Shown here: piece by piece, positions 25,171 through 33,541 of the stretch
How the letters are laid out: each line of letters starts with the position of its first letter
Position numbering within the stretch: position 1 is the first letter of the stretch
Assembly: GCA_038521865.1 (NCBI GenBank)
Contig: JBCBKO010000002.1
Span: 496,001 to 560,000 of the forward strand
Length of the DNA stretch: 64,000 nucleotides
Direction: 5' to 3'
Source: CALBPI01 sp038521865
Lineage (GTDB): Bacteria > Pseudomonadota > Gammaproteobacteria > Steroidobacterales > Woeseiaceae
Made by a program: the position numbers and the translations under genes
Notes under the pieces: model-generated
What the model saw: only the letters and a program-made list of their open reading frames with translations
Told to the model about the DNA's origin: nothing
Database searches by the model: none

Positions 25171-27357
25171 TCAGAAGCGCCAGTCGAGCGCCACATTGAA
25201 TTCGCGGCCTGGCCGCTGGAAACGCCTGGGGTCAACCGGGCCATCGACCAGCACACCCTGCACATCGAGGTAAGGGGTGTAAGCATGGTCAGTCAGGTTG
25301 AACACACCGAATCGCAAACGCGTTGCATCCGTGGGTTTCCAAAAACCGGTCAAGTCGTAGATCACGTATCCGGCGGGACTGAGCAGATCGCCTTGCGTCT
25401 CATCCAACTGCGTTTGTCGTGCCGCGCCGCGAGCGATAGCCGACACCCCGAAGCGATCGCTGGATGCGAGATAGTCAAGACCAAGCACACCATTTAGCGG
25501 TGCGATGGAATTGATCGGCTGTCCGGTATTCCGGTTTTCACCGTCGGCGTATGCGGCGGCAAAACGAACCTGCCAACCCTCAAATCGCCGCGGTTGGAAG
25601 CTGCCACTGAACTCGGCGCCCCTGATGCGAACGTTATCGAGATTGATCGATTGGAATTGCAGGACCTGCAAAATCGGATCGAACCCAACGACAGAGAGCG
25701 ATTCGATGAAGTCATCGTAGCGCGTCTCGAATACGGCCAGCTCGTAGCTGGCGGCATCCGTGGCGAGCCTCATGCCCGCCTCGACGCCCCGACTCGATTC
25801 GGATTCGAGGTCGGGATTGGGGAGTGCGGTGTAACCAAACTGAAGGTTCGTGAAGCCGATATTCACGTCATTGACTGGCGGCGCGCGAAATCCCTCGGCG
25901 TACTGGGCATACAACTGCATCGTGTCTGTCGCTTGCCACGTCGCACCGAATTTTGGTGAGAAGCGTGCATCGTCGATTTCCACAGATTCGACGCCAGGAT
26001 TGTCTGCTAGAAATATCGCGTCTGGTCGAGGGTCGAGCGTGAAGCGGTCATACCGAATGCCGGGGAGCAGCGTAACGTCACCGATCGCAATGGCATCTTG
26101 AAGATAGACGCCCGTTCGCGTTGTGCGTGAGACCGGAAAATCCCGAACGGGGAACGTGTCCGGGCCTACCGTATTTCCGGTCTCACCGGTGAGGACATTG
26201 GTTTCTGTTCCCGTCCGTATCTGTTCGGTGTCGGCGCGTTCATATTCGAGGCCATAGGAGAGACCGTGTTCTAAACCAAAAAATTCGTGACTGCTTGCGA
26301 GATTGAGCTCGAGCCCCTGTAGCTTTTGGTCGAATACAAATCCGCGTTCGCGAGCGATCTCACCGGGCGCACCAAAAATCAGGGTAGATCGATCCTCAAA
26401 TGTGGTTTGTGTCGTTTCGCTTTCCTGGTGAAAAGCGCGCCAGCGAACGTAGTCAAAGGGGCCAGCACCAGCCCGCCACTCCTGACTGACCGTGGCACGA
26501 AGTCGAGAACGGGCGTCATCACCAGCAACGCGTGTGGTGTCGACCAGATAGGGAAACCCGAACAGAGCCGAAAGATCACTACTACCTTCAAGCGAGTTGA
26601 CTTCAGTGAGGTTGTTGGCTTCGAAACGCTCGAGCGTGAACAGAACACCGCCAGCATCGGTATCACCCACGCCGACCTTCGCCAGCAGATTCAAACTGTC
26701 CGACTGCAGTGGATCCACCAGCGGCGTATTGCGCTCGCTGCCATCGCGGCCCGTCACCTGCAGCATTGTCGTAATAGCACCGAATCTTTGAGCACCGGTA
26801 GCGGAGATCACCTGGCTCGAGTCGACGCTGTTATAGCCAACGGATCCGTCAAGGTGTGAGGCGTCCTCACCCAAAAGCCCCTGAGGTGTTTGCGTCACAA
26901 AGCTCACCACACCACCGAGCGCGTCCGATCCAAATAAAGCGGATGCCGGACCGCGGCTGATCTCCACTTGTTGGATGTTGTTGATATCGATGAAATCCCT
27001 GCCAGCGTTCGAGAAACTACCGATCGAAAAAGCATCCGAAGCGGGTACCCCGTCGATTTCCACCTGTACGCGGTTGCCGCCGATCCCGCGAATACTGATT
27101 CCCGAGAATCCAAATCGGCTACCTTGATCCACGACATCGACACCGGGCTCAAATCGCACCAGATCGCTGATGTTCTGCGCCAGTTCACGATCGATTTGTT
27201 CGGCGTCTACGACTGTGATTCGCGCTGCGAGCTCTGCTTGTGTGAGTGGCGCTTTTGCCGCTTCTACGATGATGTTGTCCACAACCTCACGTTCCTCGTC
27301 GGCGAATACCGCGAGCGGTGAGGCGAGACAGACACAACTTGCCAGCATCCATTTCAT
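25171..27357 (-). CDS. TonB-dependent haem/haemoglobin-type receptor
   Basis: 728 residues with a signal peptide (to about 19), a plug domain (about 28-150: NIIVEAAKAPLTQAELAARITVVDAEQI, FEPGVDV, IRGIGGNRVQVEIDGVP, VEISRGPASALFGSDALGGVV) and a 22-strand-type barrel ending in FNVALDWRF. Plug and barrel resemble the TonB haemoglobin/transferrin/lactoferrin receptor family. It lies 74 bases downstream of hemP under a Fur box, strongly supporting haem or haem-protein uptake. AGGGG stands 11 bases before the start. The ligand itself cannot be read from the sequence. Confidence 0.92.
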   Translation of the reverse strand: MKWMLASCVCLASPLAVFADEEREVVDNIIVEAAKAPLTQAELAARITVVDAEQIDRELAQNISDLVRFEPGVDVVDQGSRFGFSGISIRGIGGNRVQVEIDGVPASDAFSIGSFSNAGRDFIDINNIQQVEISRGPASALFGSDALGGVVSFVTQTPQGLLGEDASHLDGSVGYNSVDSSQVISATGAQRFGAITTMLQVTGRDGSERNTPLVDPLQSDSLNLLAKVGVGDTDAGGVLFTLERFEANNLTEVNSLEGSSDLSALFGFPYLVDTTRVAGDDARSRLRATVSQEWRAGAGPFDYVRWRAFHQESETTQTTFEDRSTLIFGAPGEIARERGFVFDQKLQGLELNLASSHEFFGLEHGLSYGLEYERADTEQIRTGTETNVLTGETGNTVGPDTFPVRDFPVSRTTRTGVYLQDAIAIGDVTLLPGIRYDRFTLDPRPDAIFLADNPGVESVEIDDARFSPKFGATWQATDTMQLYAQYAEGFRAPPVNDVNIGFTNLQFGYTALPNPDLESESSRGVEAGMRLATDAASYELAVFETRYDDFIESLSVVGFDPILQVLQFQSINLDNVRIRGAEFSGSFQPRRFEGWQVRFAAAYADGENRNTGQPINSIAPLNGVLGLDYLASSDRFGVSAIARGAARQTQLDETQGDLLSPAGYVIYDLTGFWKPTDATRLRFGVFNLTDHAYTPYLDVQGVLVDGPVDPRRFQRPGREFNVALDWRF

Positions 27358-27431
27358 TGCAACAAATCCCCTGCGTTGTCTGGAGGTTTTGCTGGCTGGC
27401 GGCGAGCGAGACCGCGGGCTGGCTACTCGAG

Positions 27432-27596
27432 TTACTTGGTGAGGATGAGCTTGTCGTTCCGGGTAACGCGCAAAGAGTAGTGCTCGCCCCTGAATTCAAT
27501 GCGGACCTCGCGATCCTCGCCGAACAGATCCTTTGCTTTGATCAACGGGATGCGGGCGGGTCGAGAGCGTCTTCTTTGTTGCTCAGGCTCATCCAT
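27432..27596 (-). CDS. hemP: Hemin uptake protein HemP family
   Basis: 54 residues from ATG 27596. The C-terminal half, IPLIKAKDLFGEDREVRIEF-type followed by HYSLRVTRNDKLILTK, is the HemP signature. A longer reading from 27656 would put the Fur box inside the gene and is less likely. HemP proteins occur at the head of haem-uptake operons and are reported to help expression of the haem receptor. No Shine-Dalgarno stands before this ATG, and the likely -10 ends only 8 bases upstream, so the transcript may be leaderless. Confidence 0.88.
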   Translation of the reverse strand: MDEPEQQRRRSRPARIPLIKAKDLFGEDREVRIEFRGEHYSLRVTRNDKLILTK

Positions 27597-27606
27597 GAAC
27601 CGAAAT

Positions 27607-27625
27607 GATAATGATTCTCGTTTGC
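27607..27625 (-). promoter_or_regulatory. Fur box and promoter of the haem operon
   Basis: GATAATGATTCTCGTTTGC on the plus strand; its complement matches the 19-bp Fur consensus at about 15 positions. It overlaps a minus-strand promoter made of TTGCAA and TATCAT, 16 bases apart. The divergent DUF429 gene starts 73 bases away and may share the control. Confidence 0.8.
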
Positions 27626-27697
27626 ATTGCAAGTGTTTTCGTGGATTTATTCTCATCTCGGTTTACGCTCGTGCGCTATGTCTGAACCGAGCCTCCA

Positions 27698-28435
27698 ATG
27701 ACCACCTATACGCTCGCTGGCGTTGACCTCGCGTGGCAGCCGGAGCGCAATCCGTCCGCCGTGGCACTCGGTTCTCTGCACGGACAGCGCCTTTCGGTAG
27801 ACTCCGTCACAGGGTCACTTCTCTCGCTCGCTGAGGTCATGTCTGCGATCGATCGGAAAGGTCAGCCACATGGGGTTGCCGTCGATGCGGCACTCATCAT
27901 CTGTAATCAGACGGGTCAAAGACCCTGCGAGCGGGATCTCAACAAGGATTACCGTTCGCGCAGTGCGGGCTGCCATCCGTCTAACCTAACGCTCTATCCG
28001 GAGGCGGCGAGCGTGAAGCTCGGGGAGATCCTCAGTGCCCGGGGACTTAAACACAATGGCGAACCATCGGGACCCTGGCAGATCGAGTGTTACCCGCACC
28101 CGGCAATCATCGAGTTGTTCTCGCTACCGGAACGGTTGCGATACAAAAAGGGCAGCGTCAAGGAGAAGCGAGGTGGGCAAATCCGATTGGCAGAGCTGAT
28201 TCAGGAACGGGCTTCGGATACTGGACTGTCGGTGGTGTTCTCGGAGTCTCTGGCGCCCATTTTTGATCCGCAGCTTATCGCCGCATTGCGTGGCAAGGCA
28301 CTGAAAGCGAACGAAGACCAGCTGGACGCCATCGTCTGCCTGTTGATCGCCGCACACTATCAGGCGAATCTTTCAACGACACGCTACGGCGATACGGCGT
28401 CGGGCTACATCGTAGTCCCGACACCGTTCGCCTAA
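27698..28435 (+). CDS. DUF429 domain protein
   Basis: 245 residues, soluble. LAGVDLAWQPERNPSAVAL at the N-terminus, VAVDAALIICNQTGQRPCERDL, IECYPHPAIIELF and NEDQLDAIVCLLIAAHY near the C-terminus are the conserved parts of DUF429, an RNase H-like-fold family with several conserved acidic residues and no firm function. It diverges from hemP with 101 bases between starts, and converges on the PhoD gene with a 6-base gap. Possible nuclease-like activity is inference from fold only. Confidence 0.85.
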   Translation: MTTYTLAGVDLAWQPERNPSAVALGSLHGQRLSVDSVTGSLLSLAEVMSAIDRKGQPHGVAVDAALIICNQTGQRPCERDLNKDYRSRSAGCHPSNLTLYPEAASVKLGEILSARGLKHNGEPSGPWQIECYPHPAIIELFSLPERLRYKKGSVKEKRGGQIRLAELIQERASDTGLSVVFSESLAPIFDPQLIAALRGKALKANEDQLDAIVCLLIAAHYQANLSTTRYGDTASGYIVVPTPFA

Positions 28436-28441
28436 TTCGGC

Positions 28442-30289
28442 CTACCCTGGCAAGTTATTGGAAACCTGCAGGGGTTTGCGTTCGCCGGGTGAATTGAATC
28501 CGGACTCGATCTCTGCGACGGCCGCCGTAAATACCGGATCGCCGGTTTGCGGCACTAATGCCAGTGGATCCGGGTTCAACAGATTTTCAGGTGAACCGAC
28601 CGCGCGATACTCCGTACGCCAACGCGTGGCCGAAACATCGCACAAACTGTAACCACGGAATCGACCGTCGAAGTATTTGATATGCGGATTATCAGGAATG
28701 CCAGCCCTGACGATGGCATCGATAGGGCGAGGATCGGCCCCCGCAAATGTCGACGCAATCGATGTGCACACGAACTCAGCTGCCAGAACATCTGAGTTTT
28801 CAGGATCGCCAAAGTCCTTGAGCAGCTCCGCACCCCAGCCCGAGTGAATATCACCGGTGAGCACGACCGGGTTTCCTGGCCTGGCCCGATCAAGCACTTC
28901 GAATAGTCGGTCGCGCGAAGCGCCATAGCCATCCCATGCATCCATGCTGATGAGGTCCTCCAGCGAGTCGATTGCCGTCAGCACCTGATCTTTACCGGGG
29001 AAGTCAGGCCCGAACTGCACGTTCAAACGCCCCGTCGTTCTGAGGTCCCATGGCATGACCATCACTTGTTGCGCCAAAACGTTCCATTGCGCCTTGGAGC
29101 TCGCGAGATTCCTGCCAAGCCAATACTCCTGATCAAATCCGAGGAGCGTGCGTTCCTGAGCCTGAATACCAGCCGCATCAAAAATCACCTCGCCGAAAAC
29201 GCTCTCCAGCAATGCAGCGACTTGAGGATCGATATTCGTATCGTTGGAACCGAACCCGTCCGCAGCCGCCTGATCGTCGCGGAACTGGCGTGAATCCAAT
29301 ACGTGGATATCGGCAAGCCTGCCGAATTGCAGGCGACGGGCCAGTGGGAAACTGCCATCGCGGCTGCGTGTGCGCCGCACTGGCATGGTCTCTCCGTAGA
29401 CCTCATAAGCATTTTTTCTGCGCTCGAGGAAGTCCGCATCGATAAACGGCGCGCCCTCTTCGGCGATCGTGCCGGCGTAGTTGTTGTCGACCTCGTGGTC
29501 ATCCCAAGTCACGATGAAAGGCGCGTGTGCGTGGGCATCCTGCAAGTCCTGATCCAGACGGTAGAGCGCGTATCGGTTGCGATAGTCATCCAGCGTGAAA
29601 GTCTCGCCGCCCGTATGGTTGCGTGTGGGCAAAAGCGGATTGGAAGACGCGCCGCTCTCGTACATGTAGTCGCCCGTGTGTACCACAAAGTCGATGTCTT
29701 GCTGGGCGATGTCGCGCCAAGCGGGATAGAACCCCTGCGTGTAATTCTGGCAAGACACGAACGCGAATCGCATCGAATCTGTCCGCGCTGCATAAGGGCC
29801 CTGCGCCGGGATACCCTTTTGTGACGGGCTCGGGAAGGTTCGTGTCCGGCCAATGCGCGATTGATGCCCGCGGTATTTGCCCAGCGTGTAAAAACGATAG
29901 TAAAGCCATGCATTGGCAGGTAGGCGGCGTGCAATCACGCGCACTGCATGACCGTTTCGCGCTCGGGCAGTCACTCGACCCGCCTGCACGATGTTGCGCA
30001 TGCCTGGGTCTGTAGCGACCTCCCAAGCTAGCGGAACATTCTTGTTGCCGAGTCCCTGCCCGGTGATGGGATCTTCCACGACCCGAGTCCAGAGCACTAC
30101 GGAATCCGATTTCGGATCACCGGATGCAACGCCAAGAGGGAATAGCGATGTCGCCATCAAATCGCCTCTGGCGGTTTGCATGAAAGCAGGCGCAATGACT
30201 ATTCCGCCGGCCGCGGCCAGACTCTTCACGAACCCACGACGTGTCGGGGTCCAGATACGTAACTCTTCCTCTCTATCGTGATCGCTCAT
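28442..30289 (-). CDS. phoD: PhoD-type alkaline phosphatase, Tat-exported
   Basis: 615 residues starting at MSDHDREEE; a longer reading from 30319 is less likely. A twin-arginine signal (TRRGFVKSLAAAGG) is followed by the N-terminal strand domain (SLFPLGVASGDPKSDSVVLWTRV) and the metallophosphatase domain. Metal-site motifs visible are FVSCQNYTQGFYPAW, HTGDYMYES, TWDDHEVDNNY, VLDSRQFR and LTGDIHSGWG. Such enzymes are Ca/Fe-dependent phosphodi- and monoesterases that release phosphate in the periplasm or outside. No Pho box was found upstream. Length is in the usual range for the family. Confidence 0.93.
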   Translation of the reverse strand: MSDHDREEELRIWTPTRRGFVKSLAAAGGIVIAPAFMQTARGDLMATSLFPLGVASGDPKSDSVVLWTRVVEDPITGQGLGNKNVPLAWEVATDPGMRNIVQAGRVTARARNGHAVRVIARRLPANAWLYYRFYTLGKYRGHQSRIGRTRTFPSPSQKGIPAQGPYAARTDSMRFAFVSCQNYTQGFYPAWRDIAQQDIDFVVHTGDYMYESGASSNPLLPTRNHTGGETFTLDDYRNRYALYRLDQDLQDAHAHAPFIVTWDDHEVDNNYAGTIAEEGAPFIDADFLERRKNAYEVYGETMPVRRTRSRDGSFPLARRLQFGRLADIHVLDSRQFRDDQAAADGFGSNDTNIDPQVAALLESVFGEVIFDAAGIQAQERTLLGFDQEYWLGRNLASSKAQWNVLAQQVMVMPWDLRTTGRLNVQFGPDFPGKDQVLTAIDSLEDLISMDAWDGYGASRDRLFEVLDRARPGNPVVLTGDIHSGWGAELLKDFGDPENSDVLAAEFVCTSIASTFAGADPRPIDAIVRAGIPDNPHIKYFDGRFRGYSLCDVSATRWRTEYRAVGSPENLLNPDPLALVPQTGDPVFTAAVAEIESGFNSPGERKPLQVSNNLPG

Positions 30290-30425
30290 TGTGTTCTCCA
30301 AAGTCATTCGGCACTCCATAGGAGTGAGCCACCAAACTAGCTATTGCGCATGACGGCACGGTGTCGGAAATGTGACGCCAAGTTCATGGCGGTGTAGCCT
30401 CAGGATGGGAATGGAGCGTAAATTG

Positions 30426-31436
30426 ATGAGAGCCGTAGGACTGCAACGTTATCTGCCGATTGAGGACCCGGAATCGTTGATAGATGTCGAGCTCCCGACG
30501 CCTGGGCTTGAGCCTCATGATTTGCTGGTCCGCATTGAAGCAATTGCCGTAAACCCAGTGGACACGAAGGTTCGCGCGCCTAAAGACGGCGTCGAGGATC
30601 CACCCAAGGTACTGGGGTGGGATGCATCCGGCATTGTTGAGGCGATCGGTGATTCGGTCGTTCACTACAAGGTCGGTGATGCGGTTTTTTACGCGGGCGA
30701 TATCACACGCCAAGGCGCTTATGCCGAGCTGCAAGCCGTCGATGAACGGATTGTGGGTCGCAAACCCGCAACGCTCGACTTTGTCGACGCCGCAGCGCTG
30801 CCACTGACATCGATCACGGCGTTTGAGGCGTTCTTCGATCGGCTGGAGATCGATGTTGAGGGCACCAACACAGGCGAGACCATCCTGATCATCGGCGGTG
30901 CCGGTGGCGTCGGATCTATCGGCATTCAGCTGGCAAGAGCTGCTGGTCTCACCGTAATTGCCACCGCATCACGAGAGCAGACAACTCGCTGGGTGAACGA
31001 GCTAGGTGCGGATCATGTCATCAATCACCACCAACCTATGCGTGCCCAGATCGAAGCACTAGGATTGAATTACGTCGACTACATCGCAGTATTCAACGAC
31101 ACCGACAGTCACTGGGACACGGTGTGCGACCTGATCAAGCCACAAGGCCGGATTGTCAGCATTGTTGAGAACACCCGCCCGCTCAATATGTCGGTGCTGA
31201 AAATGAAGTCAGCGACATTTTGCTGGGAGTTCATGTACACACGCTCCATGTTTCAAACCCCCGACATGATTCGCCAGCAGGAGCTCTTGAATTACATCGC
31301 CGGGGAAGTTGACACTGGTCGCCTAAAGACCACCCGATCGCAGACGTTGAACGGCATCACAGCGGCTAATCTTCGCGAAGCGCACCGTCGACTGGAGCAA
31401 GGCGACACCATCGGCAAGATCACGCTCTCACGATGA
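30426..31436 (+). CDS. Zinc-type alcohol dehydrogenase-like quinone oxidoreductase
   Basis: 336 residues from ATG 30426 (MRAVGLQRYLP); GGAG lies 9 bases before it. GroES-like N-terminal domain with IAVNPVDTKVR and VLGWDASGIVEAIGD, then a Rossmann domain with the NADP loop GGAGGVGSIGIQLARAAG. Structural zinc cysteines are lacking, which fits the NADPH:quinone reductase branch of the medium-chain family. C-terminal LKTTRSQTLNGITAANLREAHRRLEQGDTIGKI is typical of that group. Its stop abuts the stop of the convergent membrane protein gene (TGATCA at 31434-31439). Substrate unknown. Confidence 0.9.
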   Translation: MRAVGLQRYLPIEDPESLIDVELPTPGLEPHDLLVRIEAIAVNPVDTKVRAPKDGVEDPPKVLGWDASGIVEAIGDSVVHYKVGDAVFYAGDITRQGAYAELQAVDERIVGRKPATLDFVDAAALPLTSITAFEAFFDRLEIDVEGTNTGETILIIGGAGGVGSIGIQLARAAGLTVIATASREQTTRWVNELGADHVINHHQPMRAQIEALGLNYVDYIAVFNDTDSHWDTVCDLIKPQGRIVSIVENTRPLNMSVLKMKSATFCWEFMYTRSMFQTPDMIRQQELLNYIAGEVDTGRLKTTRSQTLNGITAANLREAHRRLEQGDTIGKITLSR

Positions 31437-31949
31437 TCAAACGATCTGTTCGTTCCAGGCAAAAATCGCACTGGGTAGACTCATGCACGCGAAAAACATG
31501 CAAAAGGCCATGTCGTGTAATTGATCCGCCGTCATCGGTGCAGCGGAGCCAAATTTCGCCCACAACTGATTAATAATGTAGATCGAGATGTATCCACTAA
31601 TCACAACGATCGAACCCATGAAGGCGTATCGATAGGTCAAGCCTCGCACTTGCCGCATCCGCTCATCCACGATTTCGTCCGGATAATCGGTGATGCCTCG
31701 CGTAGACATCCTCAAAAGCCACATACAGATGCCCCACAAAATCAGTATGGGGAGCACGAACTCAGGATAGTCGTAGTAGTTCAGTACGCCGTAGCCGAGT
31801 AGCAGAATAAAGGTTGTGACAACCAGCGCTCGACGGCGACCCAGTGGTCGCACGAAGTTGTAGCGTGTGTCATGAAAATCGCGATCCGCCTTCCTGCGCA
31901 CCTCATCGATCATCTCTCGACGCAGTTCGCGTGCCTTGTCGTTGGTCAT
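31437..31949 (-). CDS. Four-helix membrane protein paired with XRE regulator
   Basis: 170 residues. Charged cytoplasmic N-terminus (about 1-38) and four hydrophobic segments (about 41-57, 63-80, 106-127, 144-163). No enzyme motif. Its start overlaps the stop of the XRE gene by four bases (ATGA), so the two are translated together. XRE regulator plus small membrane protein pairs are common in bacteria; the membrane partner may sense envelope or redox changes and control the regulator. That role is inference. Confidence 0.8.
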   Translation of the reverse strand: MTNDKARELRREMIDEVRRKADRDFHDTRYNFVRPLGRRRALVVTTFILLLGYGVLNYYDYPEFVLPILILWGICMWLLRMSTRGITDYPDEIVDERMRQVRGLTYRYAFMGSIVVISGYISIYIINQLWAKFGSAAPMTADQLHDMAFCMFFACMSLPSAIFAWNEQIV

Positions 31950-32218
31950 GATCCGTTGCTCCTATCAAACAGTTGTTCGCTCATCGCACTCATTGGCTCG
32001 AGCGAGAAGATGGCTTCTACAGGCAGCTTGAACAGCGCTGAAATCTGCAATGCCAGCAAAAGGCTCGGTCGGTATTCGCCGCGCTCCAGGTAGCCAATGG
32101 TCTGGTAGTGCACCCCCACCGCCTCCGCCACTTGCTGCCGAGACAACCCGTGGTCCGCTCGAAGTGCGGCAAGACGATTGAATACCGGTGGTTCTTCGCT
32201 ACGTTTCTTTCTAACCAT
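31946..32218 (-). CDS. XRE-family helix-turn-helix regulator
   Basis: 90 residues with one Cro/C1-type HTH at about 15-69: LAALRADHGLSRQQVAEAVGV, then HYQTIGYLERGEYRPSLLLALQISALFKLPVEAIFSLE. Typical of the small regulators that head a two-gene unit with a membrane protein. A 14-bp perfect palindrome 12 bases before the start is a likely self-control site. No Shine-Dalgarno is visible before the ATG. Confidence 0.88.
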   Translation of the reverse strand: MVRKKRSEEPPVFNRLAALRADHGLSRQQVAEAVGVHYQTIGYLERGEYRPSLLLALQISALFKLPVEAIFSLEPMSAMSEQLFDRSNGS

Positions 32219-32229
32219 ATATCAATTAA

Positions 32230-32243
32230 TAGTATTAATACTA
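32230..32243. promoter_or_regulatory. Palindrome before the XRE gene, likely autoregulatory operator
   Basis: TAGTATTAATACTA, a perfect 14-bp palindrome in an AT-rich patch that would hold the XRE promoter. Confidence 0.55.
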
Positions 32244-32323
32244 CAATTTGTCAATATCGGTTTTACCATAAAACGTGGACTAGTCCCTGACTCATCACGG
32301 TTGCCTGAGGCAGACTGCTTCGC

Positions 32324-33541
32324 ATGCAACTTGACGTCGACTATCTGTGCTTCACCCTCACACTCGCTTGCGCGATGTACACGGGAATCGCATTCACCGC
32401 CTGGCGGCTCTTTATTCGCGAGGCGTACACATTGTGCTGGACGATCGGATTCGTAGCGTCAACTTTGCGATGGGGCGTTGAGTGCCTAGGCCCGGAAACT
32501 ATGGGTGCGACCAACTATTACTTTTTCGTGGAGCTGTTCGCACTGCTCCTGATCGTTTTCGCATCGTTTGGCCACTGCCTTCGTGTGCGCGATCCCCGAA
32601 CTTTGATGCAATTGATGGTGGCCGCCGGCTTGGGGTTTGCAGTACTGATTGCTGCAACACTCGTCCGTCCGCACACCGGTCTGAGAGAAGCTGCCGTTCC
32701 ATCCGTCGCGGCGATTTCGGCGTTCCTGCTCGCCGCCATGGTGTTCAGGAAACGGCGCGGCACTCAGATCGCGGAATACGCACTCGCAGGCACACTCGGA
32801 CTGTTTTCACTTGTCCAGGCGATTTCGGCGGTCATCGCATTTGATCTTGGACGCAACCCGCCACCCGATGTCCTGCAGACGCACACGGACTTCGGCATGC
32901 TCACTTTGCCGATCGCGTACATCGGTATCGGGACCGTCGTGTTGTTCGTGTTTTCTTCAGATCTGTCGGTAAAGCTCCGAGGTATGGCCATTCGCGATCA
33001 GTTAACGGGGCTGCTCAATCGCCATGGCTCGGTTGAATCTGGGCGGCGCGCCTTTGAGCAGGCGCGACAGCTTGGTCAGCCTTTGTCGGTGCTGGTCGCC
33101 GACATTGATCATTTCAAACAGGTCAACGACAGTTTCGGGCACGCAGGCGGTGATCGGGTTCTCGTGCACATCGCAGAGCTTTTGTCCGATCAGCAAGGCG
33201 GGCGCAATGTGGTTGCTCGACTTGGCGGCGAGGAGTTTCTCCTCATCTTGCCGAACAAACCTGAACCGACTGCCGAGGAGATCGCCGAGCGTCTGCGAGC
33301 GCAGATCGAGAGCTCGCCCGCTCAGGTTGGCGAGCGAACGTTATCGATCACCGCCAGCATCGGCGTTGCCAGTTTGTTGACGGATGATCGCAACATCGAA
33401 TCTCTGATCGCTCGCGCTGACCGAGCGATGTATCGCGCCAAATACCAAGGGCGCAATCAAGTGAGTGTCGCGCAGTCGAGCGACGACACGTTGAGTCCAC
33501 TGACTTCATCGCCCGCGATCGGTCGCGGGGCGCCCAATTAA
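32324..33541 (+). CDS. Membrane-bound diguanylate cyclase (GGDEF)
   Basis: 405 residues. Six or seven hydrophobic segments fill about 1-215, then the GGDEF domain (about 225-390) begins at RDQLTGLLNRHGS and carries VADIDHFKQVNDSFGHAGGD and the active-site loop ARLGGEEF (about residue 300). It should make cyclic di-GMP at the inner membrane. The RxxD inhibitory site normally placed before the loop is absent (the equivalent residues are G and N), so product feedback control is probably missing. Its stop overlaps the stop of the convergent siderophore receptor gene by 3 bases (33539-33541 against 33538-33540). Confidence 0.93.
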   Translation: MQLDVDYLCFTLTLACAMYTGIAFTAWRLFIREAYTLCWTIGFVASTLRWGVECLGPETMGATNYYFFVELFALLLIVFASFGHCLRVRDPRTLMQLMVAAGLGFAVLIAATLVRPHTGLREAAVPSVAAISAFLLAAMVFRKRRGTQIAEYALAGTLGLFSLVQAISAVIAFDLGRNPPPDVLQTHTDFGMLTLPIAYIGIGTVVLFVFSSDLSVKLRGMAIRDQLTGLLNRHGSVESGRRAFEQARQLGQPLSVLVADIDHFKQVNDSFGHAGGDRVLVHIAELLSDQQGGRNVVARLGGEEFLLILPNKPEPTAEEIAERLRAQIESSPAQVGERTLSITASIGVASLLTDDRNIESLIARADRAMYRAKYQGRNQVSVAQSSDDTLSPLTSSPAIGRGAPN

